From contig JACKJS010000002.1 of NCBI GenBank assembly GCA_020637815.1, positions 310,001 to 374,000 of the forward strand: a DNA stretch of 64,000 bases. The letters are read 5' to 3'. Made by a program: the position numbers and the translations under genes. Below the pieces are notes generated by a model. It was not told where the DNA came from. It was given only the letters and a program-made list of their open reading frames with translations, and did no database searches. Source of the stretch: Hyphomicrobiaceae bacterium (GTDB taxonomy: Bacteria; Pseudomonadota; Alphaproteobacteria; Rhizobiales; Methyloligellaceae). Below are positions 49,648 through 58,856 of this stretch, piece after piece. The number at the start of each line of letters is the position of its first letter. The first letter of the stretch is position 1.

Positions 49648-50646
49648 TCAAGCATAGGATTTCAGGACGCGAAAGACCCCAAGCCGGGAGGTGATCGTAC
49701 ACAGGGCTGCCACCACGACGACGATCACCACCAATAGCAGGTACCCCCAGATGTCGAGTTCGCCGGTGCCGAGCAGGCGGCGCGTTTCGGCTTCCGTGAC
49801 TGCGCCTCCTCCCAGGAGATGGAGCAGGAAGGGAAGCAGCAGGAACGTTACGGCGGCGGCGAGTGCGCCGACAAGACCTGCCCTCACGCCAAGACCGAGA
49901 AAATGCCGCTCGAACTCGCTGGAAATGAAACGGTCGTTGGCACCGACGAAATGCAGCACCTCGATGATGCCGCGATTAGTCGCCATGGCGCTGCGTGTCG
50001 CCGAGATGATGACGGCGATAGTTGCCGCGGCGACGAGCCCAAGCACGACGATGCCGCCAAGCGCGGTCGATCGGGTGATTGTCTTGATCTCGGATTGCCA
50101 GCGCCTGTGATCGTCGAGCGTGACGCCTTCGAAGTTCTGATTGAGCGCGTTCTCGATGACTTTCATGTCGGGCGGGTTGGACCGATCGATCTCCACCGCG
50201 ATCAAGCGTGGGACCGGAAGTGCCGACAGCGCCGCCGTCGAACCGAGCCAGGGCTCGAGCAGCTTGGCCGAATCGTCCGCGCTCATCGGCTTGACCCGGG
50301 TTACACCCGGTTGCTTCGCCAGAAACAGCGCCACCAGGGTCATCTTCTTTTCGACGTCGGTCGTGTTCAGCGGATTGAGCTCGATGGTGATCTCGCTGGC
50401 GATATCGTCGACCCAGGCGCTGGCCGATTGATGCACCATGTAGACTCCGCCCGCAGTCAAACACGCGAGGAAGGTCATGATGGCGATGACGACCGTCAGG
50501 GCCCGGCCGGCGACGGAAGCGGGCGGGACGATCTGCGAGGACGGCGCCTGGAAGCGCTCCGGCAAACGGGCGGCGATGCGTGCCGGGAGAATCCCGGCAA
50601 GCAGGCTGGTCCAAGGATAGTCCTTGATGTCGCTTAGGAAGCTCAC
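49648..50646 (-). CDS. ftsX: Cell division ABC permease FtsX
   Basis: A 332-residue permease-like protein that with FtsE couples the divisome to cell-wall hydrolases. Cytoplasmic N-terminus, first membrane helix (ALTVVIAIMTFLACLTAGGV), a periplasmic domain with ELNPLNTTDVEKKM and QPGVTRVKPMSADD, then three membrane helices; VLHFVGANDRFISSEFERHF is the conserved loop before the third. Length and order (ftsE then ftsX, 11 bp apart) are as expected. Confidence 0.95.
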   Translation of the reverse strand: MSFLSDIKDYPWTSLLAGILPARIAARLPERFQAPSSQIVPPASVAGRALTVVIAIMTFLACLTAGGVYMVHQSASAWVDDIASEITIELNPLNTTDVEKKMTLVALFLAKQPGVTRVKPMSADDSAKLLEPWLGSTAALSALPVPRLIAVEIDRSNPPDMKVIENALNQNFEGVTLDDHRRWQSEIKTITRSTALGGIVVLGLVAAATIAVIISATRSAMATNRGIIEVLHFVGANDRFISSEFERHFLGLGVRAGLVGALAAAVTFLLLPFLLHLLGGGAVTEAETRRLLGTGELDIWGYLLLVVIVVVVAALCTITSRLGVFRVLKSYA

Positions 50647-50657
50647 GTGGGTCTCAC

Positions 50658-51335
50658 CTACCGGGCGCCCATTTGCGGTGCGCCAACCTGAAGCTGCCCC
50701 TCATGGAGCATGAGCCGCGGGGCTTCGAGCTGGTCCATCAGGGCATAGTCGTGGGTGGCGATGATGACCGACGTTCCGAGCCGGTTGAGTTCGACGAAAA
50801 GCCGCAGCAGACGGTTGCCGATGGCTGGGTCCACATTGCCGGTTGGCTCGTCCGCCAGGAGCAATTCGGGGCGTCCGATCACGGCCCGGGCGATGGCCGC
50901 GCGCTGTTTCTCGCCGCCGGACAGAGTTTCGGGATAGGCGTGGATGCGATTTCCGAGGCCGACCCAATGCAGAAGATCCGTGACGTCGTCGGCGTAATCG
51001 CTCTCGGTTTGACCCATGACGCGCAAGGGCAGGGCGACGTTTTCCCAGGTCGTCAGGTGGTCGAGGAGCCGGAAATCCTGAAAAACGATGCCGATCCGGC
51101 GCCTTAGGGCTGCCCGCCCCGCAGGCGGTAAATCGGCTAAATTCTCCCCAAAAACGAAGATCAGGCCCCTGCTCGGCCGCAGGGACATGAAAAGTAGGCG
51201 CAATAGCGATGTCTTTCCGGCCCCGGACGGTCCTGTCAGAAAGTGAAAGGAGCCTGGGTGCACGTGAAAGGTGACATCGCGCAAGATTTCCGGGCCGGAG
51301 CCGTAGCGTAGCCCGACATTGTCAAAGCGGATCAC
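50658..51335 (-). CDS. ftsE: Cell division ABC ATPase FtsE
   Basis: A 225-residue ATPase. MIRFDNVGLRYGSGPEILRD, Walker A GPSGAGKTSLL at 35-45, Q-loop 'VFQDFRLLDHLTTWENVALP', signature LSGGEKQRAAIARAVIG, Walker B LLLADEPTGNVD, H-loop IATHDYALMD. The DFRLLDHLT stretch is typical of FtsE. Divergent from the zinc-ribbon gene over a 137-bp gap. Confidence 0.95.
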   Translation of the reverse strand: MIRFDNVGLRYGSGPEILRDVTFHVHPGSFHFLTGPSGAGKTSLLRLLFMSLRPSRGLIFVFGENLADLPPAGRAALRRRIGIVFQDFRLLDHLTTWENVALPLRVMGQTESDYADDVTDLLHWVGLGNRIHAYPETLSGGEKQRAAIARAVIGRPELLLADEPTGNVDPAIGNRLLRLFVELNRLGTSVIIATHDYALMDQLEAPRLMLHEGQLQVGAPQMGAR

Positions 51336-51472
51336 CCGACTTCCTTGCGCCTCTTAACATTGCCGAATACTGCCACTTTATGCTGAACTCTCCGTCCTGT
51401 ATCAATGCTATAGGGCAACCGAATGGGGCGTCCCACAAATTCATTGTGTAGTGGGCGATTGCGGCGATCAAA

Positions 51473-52633
51473 ATGGCGACACTAATTATTTGTCCTGCGT
51501 GTGGAACGCGCTACCAGATCAAGGCGGCTTTTCCGCCTGAGGGCCGCAAGGTCCGATGTGCAAAATGCAGTCACGTCTGGCAGGCGCAGCCGGCGGAACA
51601 GGCTGCCGCTCCGGCGCAAGCGGCGGCCGCTCCAAAGCCTCCTGCTCAACCAGCGCCCGCGCCGCAGCCTGGTGCGGCGCCAAAAGCGCCTCCTCCTCCG
51701 GCGCCGCCTGCCTCGGCCGCGCCGCCACCGCGTCCTCCTGCGCCTTCTCCCGTAGCGCCGCCGCCTCCACGGCCGCCGCAGGCCCAGGCGCCCAGTCCTA
51801 GTCAAATGCCGCCCCTGGGCGAGCCGGAGCCGGGTCTTGGTGCTGCCCGTCCGCCGGCTGGCCAAGCGGCGGGCGGTATTGCACCGCCGGTCCCGCCGGA
51901 GCCGGAAGGTACGTCGAAGGGCGGGCTGTTCGGCAAGCTCATGGGGAAGGCAAAGTCGGCGAAAGCCGCGCCGCCGCCCGAAATGGCTCCGCCTCCCGAA
52001 ATGGCGCCGCCGCCGGAAATGGCACCGCGGCCAGAGCATGCGCCCTCAGGGGGTGCAGCGTCGTTCGAGACGGCCGATGCCTCGTTCGATGCATCCTTCC
52101 CCGGCATGGGCGATTCGGGCGCCGCCACGGCGGAGGATGCCAATCTCGCCGCTAGCGCTTTCGGCGAGTCCCTGAAGACCACGAAGGAACCTCGGAAGAA
52201 GACGCCTGTCGTCGCGATCGGCTGGGGCATCCTCGGAGTGATCGTCTTGGGCGTGCTCGGTCTCTTCTTCCTCGCACCCCAGACCACGGTGTCGATCCTG
52301 CCCGGCGCCTCACATCTGTACTCGATGCTCGGCATCCAGGCCGGCGCGCAGGGGTTACAGTTCGAGGGCGTTCGTTATGGCTGGACCAATAGCGGGGGCC
52401 AGACGGTCCTCGAGGTTCAGGGCAATGTGCGGAACACGAGTTCTTCGGCGATGACCGTTCCGACCGTGATCATCGTCCTGCGCGACGAGAACGGCGCGGA
52501 GATCTCCGAGTGGACGACGGAGGTCGGAGCTGCCGAACTTGCGCCGGACGAGGATGCGCCGTTCCTGAAACAGATTCCCGCGCCGCCAAGCAATGTCCGC
52601 AGTCTGAAGGTGCGGTTCGCGAAGGCAGGCTAG
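51473..52633 (+). CDS. Zinc-ribbon/proline-rich membrane protein (MJ0042 and DUF3426 type)
   Basis: A 386-residue protein. It starts with an MJ0042 zinc ribbon, 'LIICPACGTRYQIKAAFPPE' then KVRCAKCSHVWQ (four cysteines), followed by about 130 residues rich in Pro and Ala, three PPEMAP hexapeptide repeats, one membrane helix (VVAIGWGILGVIVLGVLGLF, about 244-263) and a C-terminal beta-rich domain with VQGNVRNTSSSAMTVP that matches DUF3426. This family sits beside ftsE in many alphaproteobacteria. Function unknown; a sensor or scaffold role is speculation. Confidence 0.88.
   Translation: MATLIICPACGTRYQIKAAFPPEGRKVRCAKCSHVWQAQPAEQAAAPAQAAAAPKPPAQPAPAPQPGAAPKAPPPPAPPASAAPPPRPPAPSPVAPPPPRPPQAQAPSPSQMPPLGEPEPGLGAARPPAGQAAGGIAPPVPPEPEGTSKGGLFGKLMGKAKSAKAAPPPEMAPPPEMAPPPEMAPRPEHAPSGGAASFETADASFDASFPGMGDSGAATAEDANLAASAFGESLKTTKEPRKKTPVVAIGWGILGVIVLGVLGLFFLAPQTTVSILPGASHLYSMLGIQAGAQGLQFEGVRYGWTNSGGQTVLEVQGNVRNTSSSAMTVPTVIIVLRDENGAEISEWTTEVGAAELAPDEDAPFLKQIPAPPSNVRSLKVRFAKAG
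51974..52027 (+). repeat. 18-bp tandem repeat encoding PPEMAP
   Basis: Three in-frame 18-bp units (51974-51991, 51992-52009, 52010-52027), each P-P-E-M-A-P, with third-codon-base differences between units. A fourth, altered unit follows (RPEHAP). Confidence 0.8.
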
Positions 52634-52680
52634 GGCGTCAGCGGGCAACGCCCCGGCACGCGAGGCAGCGCAGTTTGGCC

Positions 52681-53226
52681 ATGGGGGAACCGCCCGCCTC
52701 AGACCGGATCGCAACGCTCTATAGCGCCGAAACGATTTCGGACCGCGTCGACGCTCTGGCGCGAGGTATCGCCGCCTGCGACCTGCGCGAGCCGCTTATC
52801 GTGGCGGTGCTGAAGGGTAGTTTCATCTTCGCCGCCGATCTGATTCGGGCACTGCACAGGCAGGGGCTCGAGCCGGAGATCGATTTCATTTTCCTGGCGA
52901 GCTACGGTACCGGCACGACCGGAGGCACGGTGGAAATCCTTCGCGACGTCGAATCCGCCATCGAAGGCCGCGACGTGGTTATCGTCGACGACATTCTCGA
53001 TTCCGGCCGCACGCTTCTGTTCGCCAAGGAACGGCTGGCCGCGCGTGGGGCACGATCGGTGCGCGCTTGCGTCCTTCTCGACAAGAAGGCGCGCCGGCTC
53101 GAATCGGTCACGGCGGACTTCACGGGGTTCGAATGTCCCAACCGGTTCGTGGTCGGCTACGGCATGGACATCGCGAACCGCTACCGGGAATTGCCGTTTA
53201 TCGGCGTCATCGAAACCGACGACTAG
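52681..53226 (+). CDS. hpt: Hypoxanthine phosphoribosyltransferase
   Basis: A 181-residue purine-salvage enzyme that makes IMP (and perhaps GMP) from the base and PRPP. The PRPP-binding motif VVIVDDILDSGRTL lies near 100-113, with VLKGSFIFAADLIRAL near 41 and the base-binding 'FTGFECPNRFVVGYGMDIAN' near 142. ATG 52681 is used. The stop shares CTAG with the convergent DUF2333 gene. Confidence 0.94.
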   Translation: MGEPPASDRIATLYSAETISDRVDALARGIAACDLREPLIVAVLKGSFIFAADLIRALHRQGLEPEIDFIFLASYGTGTTGGTVEILRDVESAIEGRDVVIVDDILDSGRTLLFAKERLAARGARSVRACVLLDKKARRLESVTADFTGFECPNRFVVGYGMDIANRYRELPFIGVIETDD

Positions 53227-54371
53227 CGATCCAGGACCGTCCGGATCTCGATGAGGTTCGAGCGCACGCGTAGAATATAAAATCCGAGCGTTGCCAGATG
53301 CGAGGGCATCAGCCAGCCAGCTTCGGCGCCGTTCGAAATAATGAATGGAGAGATGTTGAGCGAGGCGCGGAGCTGTTGTTCCAACTCGTCCCACACCGCC
53401 TCGAGCCGGCGTTCCCTGACGACATCCTCGAAGTCGGCACGTGCCGCGGTCAGGATGCCGTAATAGGCGTAGAGCTGGCCGTAGGCGAACCAGAAGCGAT
53501 CGTCGGCGCGTGTGTCGAACCAGCCGCTATTGTAGTTCTCCGAGCGTTCGCGCAAGACGGCGGAGGTGGCGCCGATGTCCCTGGCGATGCGATCCAGAAA
53601 TTCGAGCAGATTGTCCGCGCGGGCATCGAACATGGCATCGCACTTTGCGAGCCGGTCGTTGAACTTATGCAGGTCCCGGACGGCGGAGCGGTAAAAGCTC
53701 GGCGTCGGGGTTTTGGGGCCGAACGGGTTGAGCGAGAAGTACCAGGTGGATTCGTTGAACTGCAGATTCCCGCGCGCCTCTTGCAGGTCTTTGTCCACTT
53801 GCGACGTGCCCCGGACCCGCCCAAGCGAATCGACGAGTTCGACGGACGTGCGCTGGACTGCCTGATGCACGCCCCGCTGGAACGCCGCTTTGTTGTCGAA
53901 GAACGGCGTGGCCTCCCAGGGCATGCCGAAGAATCCGAGCTTGTAGAGCAGCATGGAGGAGATCCAGGCGTTCTGATTGACGTTGAAGTCCACCAGGTTC
54001 GCCGTTGCTTCGACGATCTGCGAACGCCGGCAGGACTTCGGCGGTGCGGCGTTTGGCTTCGTCTTGGATTCCGGGGCATCGCCGCTCACGATGCCGCCGC
54101 TCGGTTCGGGCACGTCGCCGGCGGTCTTCGTGACTTGGCCGTAGGCTTTGGCGTAGTCGGGATCGAAATCGTTCCAGACTTGGGTCGTCCAGAAGAAATA
54201 GCCGTAGAGGCCGATAAGGATGACCAGGACCGCGGCAAGGATCGCTTTCAGGATAGTGCCGAGACGGCCGAAGGCTCCGCCGAGCCAGACAAACGGCTTC
54301 GCAATGAAACTGACGATGGATTCCAGCATGTGTCGGCCGTCTCCCGGTACGAGGAATTGCTTTTCCGACAT
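53223..54371 (-). CDS. DUF2333 family membrane-anchored protein
   Basis: A 382-residue protein with one membrane helix (LKAILAAVLVILIGLYGYFF, about 41-60) and a large outer domain. Conserved blocks are FNVNQNAWISSMLLYKLGFF, FDNKAAFQRGVHQAVQRTSV, STWYFSLNPFGPKTPTPSFY and RFWFAYGQLYAYYGILTAA. This is the DUF2333 family of unknown function. ATG 54371 or ATG 54329 may be the true start. In Hyphomicrobiales it usually follows the TIGR02302 gene, as here. Confidence 0.87.
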   Translation of the reverse strand: MSEKQFLVPGDGRHMLESIVSFIAKPFVWLGGAFGRLGTILKAILAAVLVILIGLYGYFFWTTQVWNDFDPDYAKAYGQVTKTAGDVPEPSGGIVSGDAPESKTKPNAAPPKSCRRSQIVEATANLVDFNVNQNAWISSMLLYKLGFFGMPWEATPFFDNKAAFQRGVHQAVQRTSVELVDSLGRVRGTSQVDKDLQEARGNLQFNESTWYFSLNPFGPKTPTPSFYRSAVRDLHKFNDRLAKCDAMFDARADNLLEFLDRIARDIGATSAVLRERSENYNSGWFDTRADDRFWFAYGQLYAYYGILTAARADFEDVVRERRLEAVWDELEQQLRASLNISPFIISNGAEAGWLMPSHLATLGFYILRVRSNLIEIRTVLDR

Positions 54372-54474
54372 ATAGGGCAGGAGCCGTCAGATTTCCGGCG
54401 CCAGGCTTGAAATTTTCGTAGGAAATGGTTGCGCGCCTTGCGGAAGGCCGCGTGCGGACCCCGCGGGGCCGGGG

Positions 54475-57183
54475 TCAAAACGAGCGGATCAAACGATCCA
54501 GATAGTCGAGCTCGAGAGTCGAACGCGACGGATCGCCGATCCGGCGGCGCAGCTCATCCAAGACCTCGCGCGCCTTCTGAATGTCGATCTCGTCCGGCAC
54601 TTGCACCGAAAGACCGAGATCGGGGCGGTTGGAGCGATCGGGGCGTCCCAGCGGGTCGCGGCCGTTTGAGCCAGGGCCCTGGCCGCCTTCCATCTCGCCT
54701 TGCGCCATCATCTGCTGCGCCATCTGCTCGGTGCCTTCGCGCATCCGGTCGAGCGCCAAGCTTTGGTTCTGGGTGGCGCGGTCGTAGTTCTTGTCGCCAA
54801 TGGCTTCCTCTGCCTGCCGCATGGCGTCTTGCGCGCCTTCGAACTGTTCGGGCGCTTCGCCGCCGCCCTTCTGCATCCGTTCGATCAGCTGCTGCAGCTT
54901 CTCGCGCAGTGCCTGTTGACGCTCCTGCAGGCTGCCTTGCTGACCCTGCTGCTGTTGCTGCTGACCGAGCTCGGTTTGGCCACCGCCCGGCGCATCGCCT
55001 TGCCGGCCCGATTGGCCTTGCGCGCGTGCGCCGCTCTGTCCGCCCTGAGGCATCTGGTCCATGAGGGGCGACATGCCGTCCCCAAACCCCATGGGCGACC
55101 CGGGTGGGCTAACGTCGAACTGGTTCTGACTGCGTCCTTGTCCTTGGCCCTGCCGTTGCTTGCGTTTCTCCGCGAAGGTTTCGTCCAGAAGCTTTTGCTG
55201 GTCCGATGCGACCTCATCGAGGTCCCGCATCGTCTTCTGAGCCTGCTGTTGCTGCTCGCCTTGGGGAAGATTGTTGGCCTGGAGCCTGTCGAGAATATCG
55301 TTGAGCTCGGACAGCATCTTCTCCGCCATGTCCTTGGAACCGGCCTCGGCCAGGTCCTTGATGCTCTCCAGCATTTTGTCGAGGTCCTGCTGGGAGACCA
55401 TGTCGTCGCGGTCCTGCGGATTCTGACCGGCCATCTCCGCCTGGTCTTTCTGCTGAGCCGCGAGGGCCTGGAGATAGCGGGAGAGGGCGGCGCGCAATTC
55501 CTCGATGCGGCGCTTGATATCTTCGGCCGGTGCATTGTCCCGTAGGGCTTGCATGAGCGCGTCTTGCGCGGACTTCAGGTCGCGTTCCGCTTCAGGCAGG
55601 TCGCCGTCTTCGATGCGTAGGGCCGTGGACCATAGCTGGTCGGCGACGGTTTTGATCGAGCTGCGCGACACGTCGTTGTTTAGACGCCAATAGGCATTGC
55701 GTAGCGACAGGTAGACCGTCCGGTCGTCGATGGCCTTCTCGTCGCCGATGGTGAGCGCATCCAGGGCCCGCGCCACCCGCGTGGCTTGATTGGGATCGAG
55801 TACGAGATTGCGGCGTTGTTCGACCACGGCCTTGGCAAGCGGCTTGGTGAAGTGGCGGGCCGGCAGCACGAGCGGGTAGGGCTCGCTGGAGCCGACCTGT
55901 TGCGCTTGATCGCGCGCCGTAAGCGTCATGACGACTTTTAGCCCCGCCCAAGGGTGCGCGGTCAGATCCTGCGTGGTACGGCCTTCGACCTTCTTGGCAT
56001 TGGCGCGCGGGAGCTGGAGCGTGACGACGGGCGGCTCGAACAAGGGTTCGGTGTCGGCGAGATCGGCTTCTTCCGCGAGATCCGAGCTCTCCGGCAGTTC
56101 GGGCAGCTGGCCCTTGGCCAGTTCGAACCGGGCCTCGGCGCCGGCGACGCCGTAATCGTCCGTTGCGCCGTATTCCATTCTCAACGCGCCTCGCGGCGTG
56201 GCGGTCGGTGCATTGAGAAGACTGATCTGCGGCGCCGCGTCCTCGACCATGCTGAATTGCCACTGGGAGACCGTCGATCCGCCGATGCGTAGATCCGCGG
56301 TCGTCGGCTTCATGAGCCCGGCGTTGAATTCTATCAACCCGGCGGCGGCGCCCGCCTTGGGCTCGACCGTTCGCGTTTCTCCACCGTCTTCGGCGAGCGT
56401 CAGGGTCACCGGCTCGCCATCCGGCGCGTGGGCGCGCACGATCAGCTGACTGCGCTCGGGCACCGAAAGTGCCCGGAACGTTTCGTTGCCGTGCCCGATC
56501 TGCTCGGTCCCGTCTGCCAGAATGACCGGCGCCATGCCCGTGTAGACGGGAGGCGTGATCCAGGCATCGAGGCGTACGAGCTGCGGCGCGGCCGAAGCCG
56601 ACGGCGAGAATGCGGCTTTGAGACGTGTGCCCGTGTCGCTGCCTGCGGCAAAGAACGCGGCGACCAAGGCCAGCACGAGCGCGCCGCGAATTGCAAACGG
56701 ATCGTCGCGATCGGCCCGTGGTGCGGGCCAGGACGGCTTCAGCCGGGCGACCAGCCGTGCCAGGCGTTTGCGGTGCAAGGCCCAGAGCTGCGCAGGCGCG
56801 CTGCCGGCCGGAGCTTCAAGCGTGTCTTCGTAAGACGAGGCCGGGCGGTGCTTGATGCCGGAATCGCGTTCAAGCCGCCGCAGCGCCTCGGCGCGGGTCG
56901 GAACGGCAATGCGCCACAGCGGCACCAGAGAAACCAAGAATGAAACAGCGAACACGCCGAGCAGAATGCGATGCGCCAGCGACGGCAGGAGGCTCCAACC
57001 GTTCAGGAGCGTGAACACGAGAAAGGCGCAGACCACGACGAAAGGCCATAGGAGCGACTCCAAGGCGCGTTCGGTCAGGAGCGCGAGCCAGCTCAAACGC
57101 ACCCGGCGGTCGAAACGCTTCTTCAGCGCATCTTGCGGCGGGGCTGCATCTGCGGTGCGTTTCGAGCGTGACGGTCTCGCCAT
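54475..57183 (-). CDS. TIGR02302 (DUF4175) family large membrane protein
   Basis: A 902-residue protein. Two close N-terminal membrane segments (SLLWPFVVVCAFLVFTLLNG and ILLGVFAVSFLVSLVPLW, about 43-92) and a third (LVLALVAAFFAAGSD, near 170) lead into a large periplasmic part with WITPPVYTGMAPVIL and 'DAAPQISLLNAPTATPRGAL'. From about 600 to 860 it is Gln/Glu/Met-rich, predicted coiled coil, including QQQQQQGQQGSLQERQQALR. The layout is that of TIGR02302, found next to lysA in alphaproteobacteria; function unknown. Confidence 0.92.
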   Translation of the reverse strand: MARPSRSKRTADAAPPQDALKKRFDRRVRLSWLALLTERALESLLWPFVVVCAFLVFTLLNGWSLLPSLAHRILLGVFAVSFLVSLVPLWRIAVPTRAEALRRLERDSGIKHRPASSYEDTLEAPAGSAPAQLWALHRKRLARLVARLKPSWPAPRADRDDPFAIRGALVLALVAAFFAAGSDTGTRLKAAFSPSASAAPQLVRLDAWITPPVYTGMAPVILADGTEQIGHGNETFRALSVPERSQLIVRAHAPDGEPVTLTLAEDGGETRTVEPKAGAAAGLIEFNAGLMKPTTADLRIGGSTVSQWQFSMVEDAAPQISLLNAPTATPRGALRMEYGATDDYGVAGAEARFELAKGQLPELPESSDLAEEADLADTEPLFEPPVVTLQLPRANAKKVEGRTTQDLTAHPWAGLKVVMTLTARDQAQQVGSSEPYPLVLPARHFTKPLAKAVVEQRRNLVLDPNQATRVARALDALTIGDEKAIDDRTVYLSLRNAYWRLNNDVSRSSIKTVADQLWSTALRIEDGDLPEAERDLKSAQDALMQALRDNAPAEDIKRRIEELRAALSRYLQALAAQQKDQAEMAGQNPQDRDDMVSQQDLDKMLESIKDLAEAGSKDMAEKMLSELNDILDRLQANNLPQGEQQQQAQKTMRDLDEVASDQQKLLDETFAEKRKQRQGQGQGRSQNQFDVSPPGSPMGFGDGMSPLMDQMPQGGQSGARAQGQSGRQGDAPGGGQTELGQQQQQQGQQGSLQERQQALREKLQQLIERMQKGGGEAPEQFEGAQDAMRQAEEAIGDKNYDRATQNQSLALDRMREGTEQMAQQMMAQGEMEGGQGPGSNGRDPLGRPDRSNRPDLGLSVQVPDEIDIQKAREVLDELRRRIGDPSRSTLELDYLDRLIRSF

Positions 57184-57221
57184 GGTCCGGAATGTCTAGC
57201 ATAGAGGGGCGCGGAGCCCAG

Positions 57222-57237
57222 GTTACATCACGGTAAC
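57222..57237. promoter_or_regulatory. Inverted repeat upstream of the TIGR02302 gene
   Basis: GTTAC (57222-57226) and GTAAC (57233-57237) form a dyad with a 6-base spacer in the 98-bp gap between lysA and the TIGR02302 gene, 39 bp before the latter's start. It resembles a small operator; no regulator is suggested by context. Confidence 0.3.
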
Positions 57238-57281
57238 ATTTTCGCGCTCAAACCGGCGAAATCGCGGCATGGCGGGATGCG

Positions 57282-58571
57282 TTACCCTTGAAACCAGTCC
57301 GGTACGCGCTCCGCGGCGAGCATGCTCTCGTAGGACGGGCGTGGACGGGTCACACAATACTGCTCGCCGGAAACGAGCACCTCGGGAACGAGGAGCCGGC
57401 TGTTGTACTGTGAGGCCTGGACGGCCCCATAGGCCCCGGCGGTCATGACGGCGATCAGATCGCCGGCGTTGAGTGCCGGCAAAGGCCGCGCCAGCGCCAG
57501 ATAGTCGCCGGTTTCGCAGACGGGGCCGACGACGTCGGTGAAGCGCGATTCCGTATCCGGGCCCGGCTCGATTACCGGGAGAATCTGATGGTAGGCCTCA
57601 TAGAGCGTCGGCCGGATCAGATCGTTCATGGCGGCGTCCACGATCGTGAAGGTCTTCTCCGGCGCCGTCTTCACGTAGAGCACGCGCGAGACGAGGATGC
57701 CGGCATTCCCGGCGATCATGCGTCCCGGCTCGAACAGAAGCCGCACATTGAGATCGCCCATAGCCTCGTTGACCAGCCGTGCGTAGTCGGCCGGGAGCGG
57801 CGGGGCCGGTTCGTCGCTCCGGTAAGGGATGCCGAGGCCGCCGCCGAGATTGACGAACTCGATGCGAAGTCCGGAGCTCCGCAAGGTCTCCACAAGCTCC
57901 TTCAACAGCGCGAAGGCATTGCGGAACGGGGTCAGGTCGGTGATCTGGCTGCCGATATGCATGTGGATGCCAGAGGGGACGATCCCTGGCAGCTGCGTGG
58001 CCTGCCGGTAGAGCGACGGCGCCAGTTCGAACGCGATGCCGAACTTGTTCTCGGCCTTGCCGGTCGAAATCTTGTGGTGGGTCCCGGCGTCCACGTCGGG
58101 GTTTACGCGGAAGGCGATACGGGCGGTCTTTCCCATCGCGCTGGCGACCTGGCTCAGGGCGCGCAGTTCCGGCTCCGACTCGACGTTAAACGCGAAAATG
58201 CCCGCGTCCAGCGCGAACGCCATCTCGTCCTTGGTCTTGCCGACGCCCGAGAAAGCGATGCGTTCGCCGGGTACGCCGACGGCCAGCGCGCGGCGGATCT
58301 CGCCCTCGGACACGACATCCATGCCTGCGCCTCGCCTCGCCAGCGTCGCCAGCACGCCGAGATTCGAGTTGGCCTTGATGGAATAGCAGACAAGCGTGCC
58401 GGGTCGCGCGGCGAAGGCGTCGGCGAACACATCCAGGTGCCGCTCGAAGGTCGCGGTGGAGTAGCAGTAGAACGGCGTTCCGACCTCAGCGGCGAGCGCG
58501 CATAAATCGACTTGCTCGGCGTGGAGCACATTGGCCTGAGACACGCCGCGCCGGTAGGCGAAGTGGTGCAT
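57282..58571 (-). CDS. lysA: Diaminopimelate decarboxylase LysA
   Basis: A 429-residue PLP enzyme of fold type III that makes L-lysine from meso-diaminopimelate. PLP-lysine K66 in VCYSIKANSNLGVLATLA, GMDVVSEGEIRRAL near 78, HMHIGSQITDL near 195, GGGLGIPY near 245, FEPGRMIAGNAGIL near 278 and the cross-subunit cysteine in GPVCETGDYLA near 350. It lies 14 bp after lptM on the same strand. Confidence 0.97.
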   Translation of the reverse strand: MHHFAYRRGVSQANVLHAEQVDLCALAAEVGTPFYCYSTATFERHLDVFADAFAARPGTLVCYSIKANSNLGVLATLARRGAGMDVVSEGEIRRALAVGVPGERIAFSGVGKTKDEMAFALDAGIFAFNVESEPELRALSQVASAMGKTARIAFRVNPDVDAGTHHKISTGKAENKFGIAFELAPSLYRQATQLPGIVPSGIHMHIGSQITDLTPFRNAFALLKELVETLRSSGLRIEFVNLGGGLGIPYRSDEPAPPLPADYARLVNEAMGDLNVRLLFEPGRMIAGNAGILVSRVLYVKTAPEKTFTIVDAAMNDLIRPTLYEAYHQILPVIEPGPDTESRFTDVVGPVCETGDYLALARPLPALNAGDLIAVMTAGAYGAVQASQYNSRLLVPEVLVSGEQYCVTRPRPSYESMLAAERVPDWFQG

Positions 58572-58585
58572 GGAGGGTTACGGGG

Positions 58586-58774
58586 TTAGTGGATGATGTC
58601 GTCAAGGATCGGGATGCGGCGATCCGGCGCTTTGGATTGTTTGGTCGACGGATCGGCGGCCACTTCCGGGTAGTTCGCTTTTGGCCGGTCCAGCGAACCG
58701 CGGCGCCCGCAGGCCGACAGGCCTACGGCGAGAACAAGCGCCAATGATAAGAGAATGCGCAGAGCGCTTCCCAT
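58586..58774 (-). CDS. lptM: Small outer-membrane lipoprotein LptM (YifL-like)
   Basis: A 62-residue lipoprotein. Signal 'MGSALRILLSLALVLAVGLS' is followed by lipobox LSAC and then GRRGSLDRP, the LptM/YifL hallmark, where LptM helps mature the LptD-LptE lipopolysaccharide translocon. It has the expected place directly upstream of lysA and after argH. ATG 58774 with AAAGGG nine bases upstream is preferred over ATG 58783. Confidence 0.9.
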   Translation of the reverse strand: MGSALRILLSLALVLAVGLSACGRRGSLDRPKANYPEVAADPSTKQSKAPDRRIPILDDIIH

Positions 58775-58856
58775 CGATACCATCCCTTTAGGATCTATCC
58801 CTGTCTCGCTGGGCCCCAAGACTTGTCTGACAAGGCCCCAAGGCTCGGGTCTTCTG

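Noticed and set aside
53120..53160. tRNA-like T-arm string (GGGGTTCGAATGTCCC)
   Set aside because: It lies inside hpt in frame and there is no acceptor or anticodon stem around it. No other tRNA-like cloverleaf was seen in the window.
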